Below are positions 15,377 through 18,755 of a DNA stretch of 18,755 bases, one piece after another. Origin of the DNA: an uncultured Christensenellaceae bacterium (GTDB taxonomy: Bacteria > Bacillota > Clostridia > Christensenellales > MGBC116941); contig CAJUEF010000031.1 in assembly GCA_910585035.1 (NCBI GenBank), positions 1 to 18,755 of the forward strand, given 5' to 3'. Below the pieces are notes generated by a model. The model was not told where the DNA came from. It worked only from the letters and a program-made list of their open reading frames with translations, and made no database searches. Positions within the stretch are counted from its first letter, which is position 1; each line of letters starts with the position of its first letter. A program made the position numbers and the translations under genes.

Positions 15377-15455
15377 AAAAGGAGCAATGACAGAGCGGTT
15401 TTATGTTTTTAAGCGCCAGCTTAAAAATATAAAGGAGCGTAGTCCATTGCGACGT

Positions 15456-15802
15456 GGGGATGTACCGGTTTCGACGAGGAATAAGGATTCCTTGGCAGCG
15501 AGTTCCGGCTTCGGTTACCGGGTTAAAAAACCGAAAATAAATATAAACGCAGACGATTCTGTATTAATGGCTGCCTAAGGCAGCATGCGCCCTGACCCCT
15601 GTCCGCCGGGTCAGGCTCGCATCAACATGCGGACTAAGCTGCCTGCATACCTATAACAGGCAGACGAAAATTTAATAGGTTACCGCCATTTAGGCTTCGT
15701 GGTCTAAGGCTAAATGTCGGAAATACTGTAAGACCACTACGCTCGTAGATACCGAGGATGAAGATTTTTCGGACAGGGGTTCAACTCCCCTCATCTCCAC
15801 CA
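15456..15802 (+). ncRNA. ssrA: Transfer-messenger RNA (tmRNA)
   Basis: The RNA rescues stalled ribosomes and tags incomplete proteins for degradation. The 5' end GGGGATG (15456-15462) pairs with CATCTCC (15792-15798), followed by discriminator A and an encoded CCA (15800-15802). Conserved elements are ACCGGTTTCGACGAGG at the 5' side and the T-arm GGGGTTCAACTCCCC near the 3' end. The tag reading frame runs GCA GAC GAT ... GCT GCC TAA at 15549-15578, giving ADDSVLMAA. The hairpin GCTGCC TAA GGCAGC directly follows the tag, and pseudoknot-forming segments lie between 15580 and 15720. Length, 347 nt, is normal. It is a single-piece (not permuted) form. Confidence 0.95.
15549..15578 (+). other. 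tmRNA proteolysis-tag reading frame (ADDSVLMAA)
   Basis: Ten codons including stop: GCA at 15549 is the likely resume codon by comparison with clostridial tags such as ADDNFAIAA. The tag ends in LMAA rather than the common ALAA/AIAA. Confidence 0.8.
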
Positions 15803-15804
15803 CC

Positions 15805-15845
15805 AAAAAGCCCTTGAACAGTAGGTTTCAAGGCTTTTTTATTTT
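15805..15845 (+). terminator. Intrinsic terminator of ssrA
   Basis: Arms 15805-15818 and 15827-15839 pair with one bulged C (core AAGCC-TTGAA), 8-base loop, and the right arm ends in a run of T (15835-15840) followed by ATTTT. Confidence 0.7.
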
Positions 15846-15849
15846 GTAA

Positions 15850-15871
15850 TAACCCACTTTTAACCCACTTT
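15850..15871. repeat. Tandem direct repeat, two copies of TAACCCACTTT
   Basis: Two perfect, adjacent 11-bp copies (15850-15860 and 15861-15871) lie 48 bases from the tmRNA 3' end. Short direct repeats beside an att core are typical arm-type binding sites of tyrosine integrases. Confidence 0.6.
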
Positions 15872-15898
15872 TTAAAAGAGTGTGCGTGGTAAATAACA

Positions 15899-15933
15899 AA
15901 AAGCAGAGAGTTTATGTTCTCTGCTTTTGTTTT
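15899..15933. terminator. Bidirectional hairpin terminator
   Basis: AAAAGCAGAGA (15899-15909) pairs perfectly with 15918-15928, 8-base loop, with T-rich sequence to the right and A-rich to the left, so it could act on either strand. Confidence 0.55.
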
Positions 15934-16039
15934 ATTTCCCATCTTTGACCCTATTTAATATTAACACAGCTTTAAAAATAATTAAATATAAAATCCCTTT
16001 TATTTTCTGCGGTTTTTGTTTTAGTTTGCTAGTTTCTAT

Positions 16040-16067
16040 AAAAAAAGCGCATATCTTAACTATGCGC
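16040..16067 (-). terminator. Terminator of the minus-strand accessory gene pair
   Basis: GCGCATA (16047-16053) pairs with TATGCGC (16061-16067) across 7 bases; read on the minus strand the stem is followed by a run of seven U (16040-16046). It lies about 60 bases after the stop of the DUF1829-like gene. Confidence 0.65.
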
Positions 16068-16130
16068 CCTAAGCACCGTCCAAAGACCAATGCCGCTATC
16101 TCTTTATAATTGTGGTGAACCAAGCATCTA

Positions 16131-16889
16131 TCATGCGGATAGATAATCAATGTTAACATTTTTATCTCTTTCACTCCATTTAATAACTTTTGCTTCATAT
16201 TTATTAAATGCCATCTCTACACCACGGGGTATATTATTTTCATCGTTAAGTAAAATTACCAATTTACTATCATCTTTTCTAGATGGTTTTGTATCGTCCC
16301 ATGCAAATAAAATGCTACTTACAGTTGATTTACTAGGACTATTTACTGCGGTGCATAATCTTTCAGGCTTTGTTTTACTTCTTTGCAACAAAAAATCATA
16401 ATTGTGTACAAATCCAGATACACCTGTAAATTGAACGTTTTCTGAGTAAAATATATCTTTTTTTGCAAAAAAACTTTGTATATCTTCAATAAATAAAGAT
16501 GAAACATTAGATTTATTTATAATAAACATATCATCTATTTTCAACATTGCTTGCACAAACATATGTTTTCTTTTTGCGAATTCATTTATTGGCACGTTCG
16601 CAACTAATTCATTTTTATTTAGTTGTACACCATACTGTAATAAAATCCTGTTTAAGTGTTCTTTTCTATTTTTAGTTAATTTCAACCCCATAGAATACAA
16701 TTTATTTATAGTGTTGCTATCATCAGATAAAATGAAATTGTCACCGTTTTGTTTTATATAAATTTGTAAATAATCATTTGAACTATCTAGGTATGGTGTA
16801 GTAATCTCGTAATATTCACCAATTTGTTCAACAGTTATTTCATTTTTTAACCAAATAGAATAGTCGTCAATTAATTTTTGAATATCCAA
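16131..16889 (-). CDS. DUF1828/DUF1829-type protein, phage cargo gene
   Basis: A 252-residue soluble protein. The N-terminal half (about 1-115) resembles DUF1828, with TTPYLDSSNDYLQIYI and FILSDDSNTINKLYSMG; the C-terminal half (about 135-250) resembles DUF1829, with FTGVSGFVHNYDFLLQRS, KPERLCTAVNSP and the ending VIKWSERDKNV. The biochemical function of these families is not known to me. The start is a TTG at 16889, 8 bases from AGGAG (complement of 16898-16902). It follows the DUF6978-like gene by 16 bp, so the two form one transcript. The coding sequence is clearly more AT-rich than the chromosomal genes to the left and the lysis genes to the right, suggesting separate acquisition. Candidate roles are phage exclusion or a defence/toxin-type function, by position only. 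Confidence 0.7.
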   Translation of the reverse strand: MDIQKLIDDYSIWLKNEITVEQIGEYYEITTPYLDSSNDYLQIYIKQNGDNFILSDDSNTINKLYSMGLKLTKNRKEHLNRILLQYGVQLNKNELVANVPINEFAKRKHMFVQAMLKIDDMFIINKSNVSSLFIEDIQSFFAKKDIFYSENVQFTGVSGFVHNYDFLLQRSKTKPERLCTAVNSPSKSTVSSILFAWDDTKPSRKDDSKLVILLNDENNIPRGVEMAFNKYEAKVIKWSERDKNVNIDYLSA

Positions 16890-16905
16890 GATTATATCTC
16901 CTATT

Positions 16906-17349
16906 TTAATATAACATTTCTTGCTGGCAACTTATTGTTGGTATCGTTACTACATTAAACTTTTTCAAAAAGGTAATTGTATTTTTAACAAAATCCTCAC
17001 AATTAATATCTTCTGCCGGAATAGCTAGCCTTCTATCATGTTCTTCAGTATATACATGCCAATGCGATCCTTTGATTTTTTCACCATTTGGATTAACATG
17101 TATATTACTGGGATTAATATGTAACTCTAAAAGTAAAATATTATTTTTACTAACTCTTGCACCTAAATTAAATTTAGTTCTTTTTATTTTACCTTTAAAT
17201 ATATTTATGACAAATACATCTTTTTTATTATTCCCAACAACAGTAAACTCTTTTGTGGCACCGCTTTCTGGTAAATTTACTTTATCTGTTAATGTATACT
17301 TTATCATTTCTAAAAAATTCTCAGCTTCTTTTTGAGTAATTTTATTCAA
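16906..17349 (-). CDS. DUF6978-like histidine-rich small protein, phage cargo gene
   Basis: A 147-residue soluble protein, first gene of a two-gene minus-strand unit. The central region (about 72-110) has a run of strands with clustered histidines: H77 in LELHIN, H84 in NIHVNPNGE, H96 and H98 in GSHWHVY, and H104 in EEHDRR. This pattern (H-x-NP-G...G-x-H-x-H-x-Y) is what I associate with the DUF6978 family, whose function is unknown. The start appears to be a TTG at 17349 with a weak GGATGA upstream; no in-frame ATG lies upstream before a stop. Base composition is AT-rich like its partner. A sigma-A promoter lies about 70 bases upstream. Family assignment is from memory of the motif and is moderately certain. 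Confidence 0.65.
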   Translation of the reverse strand: MNKITQKEAENFLEMIKYTLTDKVNLPESGATKEFTVVGNNKKDVFVINIFKGKIKRTKFNLGARVSKNNILLLELHINPSNIHVNPNGEKIKGSHWHVYTEEHDRRLAIPAEDINCEDFVKNTITFLKKFNVVTIPTISCQQEMLY

Positions 17350-17418
17350 AACTTATCATCCAATACTACTTTATTTTAACACAATACTTTATTATTTAAT
17401 CTAAAAGATTTGTTTTAT

Positions 17419-17447
17419 ATTTTACCATTTATTACCAGTTTGTTCAA
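17419..17447 (-). promoter_or_regulatory. Promoter of the accessory gene pair
   Basis: Read on the minus strand: TTGAAC (complement of 17442-17447), 17-base spacer, TAAAAT (complement of 17419-17424). It lies just after the terminator of the lysis module, so the pair can be expressed independently, as expected for genes active in the lysogen. Confidence 0.55.
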
Positions 17448-17449
17448 GT

Positions 17450-17480
17450 AAAAAAAGAGGCAGTCCTAAGACTGCCCCTC
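17450..17480 (-). terminator. Terminator of the phage lysis module
   Basis: GGCAGTC (17459-17465) pairs with GACTGCC (17470-17476) across a four-base loop; on the minus strand the stem is followed by CTC and a run of U (17450-17456). The stop codon of the coiled-coil gene is in the loop, so gene end and terminator overlap. Confidence 0.7.
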
Positions 17481-17762
17481 TCTCATAAGCTCATCTATTC
17501 TTTTATGCGCCTGTTTAACAGACGCTTTCAATTCTGCAACTTCAACCTTTAAATTGCCCTGTTCATCCTTTAAAACCGACAAGTCCTCTTTTAACTCCGC
17601 AATTCCAAGACTGATATTAGCCAGCTTTTCAAGTATTACAGCCGTTTGATGGGCTTCTTCCTTGTGGTCTTTCCTGGAATTTCTGCTGCCTGTTATAAAG
17701 GCAGAATAAACAGCAACCCCCACGCTTACTACTGAAATCAAAAGCGTTAATTCAATGGACAT
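17466..17762 (-). CDS. Phage membrane-anchored coiled-coil protein, lysis-module associated
   Basis: A 98-residue protein with one N-terminal membrane helix (about residues 4-24), a short basic stretch (GSRNSRKDHK), then a long heptad-patterned coiled coil (about 38-92: LEKLANISLGIAELKED and LKVEVAELKASV). Similar small proteins accompany holins in phages of Gram-positive bacteria; XhlA-type proteins are comparable but have the membrane helix at the other end, so I do not use that name. It begins 4 bases after the holin stop, so it is part of the same transcript, and it is the last gene of the lysis module. A role in timing or assisting lysis is inference. Confidence 0.6.
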   Translation of the reverse strand: MSIELTLLISVVSVGVAVYSAFITGSRNSRKDHKEEAHQTAVILEKLANISLGIAELKEDLSVLKDEQGNLKVEVAELKASVKQAHKRIDELMREGQS

Positions 17763-17766
17763 AAAA

Positions 17767-18021
17767 TCAATCCTTTCTTGGCTCTGTATAAGTCATAGCC
17801 TGCTCGCTGTCACTTACTCCTGCAGTGGTGGGGTCAGTGAGTACACCAACCGCCGCCATAAGCTCAATTACTACCGCAATTCCCTGCATTACCATATCTT
17901 CGCTTACAGACGCTACAACACCAAACATACCAAGTATGGTATATACAAAGGTTACTACCGTTGCTAAAAATGTTGTTACAAATACAGGATTTTTCATTCT
18001 TGCCTTAATATTTATCTTCAT
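17767..18021 (-). CDS. Phage holin, phiLC3 family
   Basis: An 84-residue holin. It starts with MKINIKARMKNPVFV, has two membrane helices (about 14-36 and 45-62), and ends with the very characteristic VLTDPTTAGVSDSEQAMTY, which defines the phiLC3 family. Holins open the membrane so that the endolysin reaches the wall. The ATG at 18021 is preceded by a perfect AAAGGAGG (complement of 18030-18037); a longer in-frame form starting at 18066 would overlap the endolysin and lacks the family N-terminus. The endolysin stop codon overlaps the holin ribosome binding site. Confidence 0.88.
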   Translation of the reverse strand: MKINIKARMKNPVFVTTFLATVVTFVYTILGMFGVVASVSEDMVMQGIAVVIELMAAVGVLTDPTTAGVSDSEQAMTYTEPRKD

Positions 18022-18035
18022 TATGTATTCCTCCT

Positions 18036-18755
18036 TTACTTTCCCCATGTCAGCAAATGCCGCCATGTCTTTTTACCCACAATACCGTCAACAGTTAAAT
18101 CATTGTACTTCTGATAGGTCTTAACCGTAGCTTCCGTCACCTTACCGAATACGCCGTCCCACGCACCGTCAAAGTAATTGGTACGGCTGGACAGCAGCTT
18201 TTGCAGCACGGTCACCAGCTCCCCTTTACTCTTTCTTTTAACCGTTACCACTGCCGCCTCAGTCTTAGAGCCGTAAATACCGTCCACTACCAGCTTTTTA
18301 CCGTGGGAGTTATTTAAAGCTTGCTGGTATTCCCTAACAAGCTTATCGCCCTCTGACGTGCTTGTACTGCTTGTATTATCGCTCGGTGCAGCTGTGCCAA
18401 GGAACTTTTCAGGTGTGCCATATTTACTTTGCAACGCCCTCCATGTCCCAAAGCCGCTGTACTCAAAATGGGGCTTATCCTTAAAGCTTGTCCAGTCTCC
18501 GCCCCATGAAAGACCTAAGCTCTTACCGACCTTGCCCACCTTAGCAAAAAAGCCGTCACTGTCATAAAAAGCCCCTTTACCGTCATTGCGGCAAAAATCA
18601 AAGGCTATTCCCCAGTTATGGTTACTCTTTGGGTATGTCGCATTAGTAACCCTGCTTCCTGATGTTGTCCGCCCCTGGGCATACAAAGCGTCCTGCTCTG
18701 CCTTTGACCGCAGGGTGTCTGTAATCTTAATCTCCAGCCCCTGCTTTTTACACTC
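18036..18755 (-). CDS. Phage endolysin: M15 peptidase with two peptidoglycan-binding domains (5' end cut by window edge)
   Basis: About 239 residues are visible and the frame is open to the edge, so the true start lies beyond 18755 (the TTG at 18686 is internal). The N-terminal part is a zinc L-alanyl-D-glutamate/D-Ala-D-Ala peptidase of the M15 (VanY-like) type: TLRSKAEQDALYAQGRT, the zinc-binding SNHNWGIAFDF (His and Asp ligands), and WGGDWTSFKDKPHFEY with the third ligand. A serine/threonine-rich linker follows (about 100 residues before the end of the first third of the remainder), then two putative peptidoglycan-binding repeats, each with a VDGIYGSKTEAAV or VDGIVGKKTW type motif. It cleaves wall peptide cross-links at the end of the lytic cycle. 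It precedes the holin by 14 bp. Confidence 0.88.
   Translation of the reverse strand, partial: ECKKQGLEIKITDTLRSKAEQDALYAQGRTTSGSRVTNATYPKSNHNWGIAFDFCRNDGKGAFYDSDGFFAKVGKVGKSLGLSWGGDWTSFKDKPHFEYSGFGTWRALQSKYGTPEKFLGTAAPSDNTSSTSTSEGDKLVREYQQALNNSHGKKLVVDGIYGSKTEAAVVTVKRKSKGELVTVLQKLLSSRTNYFDGAWDGVFGKVTEATVKTYQKYNDLTVDGIVGKKTWRHLLTWGK

Larger units (their letters stand above)
15150..15455. other. 306-bp smpB-ssrA spacer
   Basis: AT-rich. Contains a 9-bp inverted repeat (15146-15154 with 15188-15196, no U-run after it), an extended -10 element near 15240, a 13-bp palindrome at 15349-15376, and the beginning of an open frame at 15387 that continues into the tmRNA. No convincing protein gene is contained wholly within it. 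Confidence 0.6.
15792..15871. other. Probable phage attachment region at the ssrA 3' end
   Basis: The intact tmRNA 3' end is followed immediately by its terminator, tandem TAACCCACTTT repeats and then phage-type genes. The 3' end of ssrA is a well-known integration target. The second att copy and the integrase would have to lie beyond the right edge of the window, so the exact core cannot be defined here. Confidence 0.55.
15803..16130. other. 328-bp gap between ssrA and the first phage-side gene
   Basis: Holds three hairpin terminators (at 15805, 15899 and 16040), the tandem direct repeats at 15850-15871 and otherwise featureless AT-rich DNA. A 60-codon plus-strand frame at 15927-16109 has no protein-like features and overlaps a terminator. 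Confidence 0.7.

Noticed and set aside
15927..16109. Plus-strand open frame of 60 codons after ssrA
   Set aside because: Overlaps the 15899 hairpin and the minus-strand terminator at 16040, with no ribosome binding site.
16131..16889. DUF1829-like protein considered as a PD-(D/E)XK nuclease
   Set aside because: I could not find a convincing D...ExK pair at the expected distance; a structural model would be needed.
17466..17762. Coiled-coil gene considered as XhlA
   Set aside because: XhlA proteins have the membrane helix at the C-terminus; here it is N-terminal, so only a general description is given.

Overview
The window reads as the chromosome of an anaerobic, low-to-moderate GC Gram-positive of the class Clostridia. 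Evidence for this: a complete Rnf ferredoxin:NAD+ oxidoreductase operon in the order C-D-G-E-A-B, strong AGGAGG-type ribosome binding sites, a secG-rnr-smpB-ssrA cluster, and a phiLC3-type holin in the adjoining phage DNA. No 16S rRNA or species marker is present, so the family (perhaps Lachnospiraceae or a relative) is a guess.

Region by region. 1-1866: the C-terminal two thirds of a glutamine-dependent NAD+ synthetase, then a small FMN-binding split-barrel protein of the NimA/PPOX type. 1907-2743, minus strand: an amino-acid kinase resembling glutamate 5-kinase but without a PUA domain. 2744-3288: a 545-base gap that contains a 348-bp segment bounded by a 14-bp perfect (28-nt imperfect) inverted repeat, which looks like a MITE or decayed insertion element. 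3289-10104: one long plus-strand gene train, apbE (lipoprotein flavin transferase), a NusG-domain-II protein, a Gx/HepS-I-type membrane protein, then rnfCDGEAB, closed by a strong terminator. The flavin transferase lies just ahead of the operon that encodes its two expected substrates, RnfG and RnfD, and both keep their FMN-attachment motifs. 10105-10686: a gap with three copies of a T-rich palindromic repeat and the promoter and leader of gpmI. 10687-15149: gpmI, secG, rnr and smpB. 15456-15802: ssrA (tmRNA), with its tag frame readable as ADDSVLMAA.

From 15803 to the right edge the sequence looks like one end of a prophage integrated at the 3' end of ssrA. Tandem direct repeats that could be integrase arm sites lie next to the tmRNA. 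They are followed by a clearly AT-rich minus-strand gene pair (DUF6978-like and DUF1828/1829-like, both with TTG starts, own promoter and terminator), then a lysis module on the minus strand: M15 endolysin, holin, and a membrane-anchored coiled-coil protein. No integrase is visible; it should lie beyond the right edge. The accessory pair sits between the lysis genes and the attachment site, a classic position for phage cargo ('moron') genes, and is the best candidate here for an undescribed system.

Other points worth attention: a cysteine-rich cytosolic tail on RnfE, and an open frame that starts upstream of ssrA and runs in phase into the tmRNA tag.
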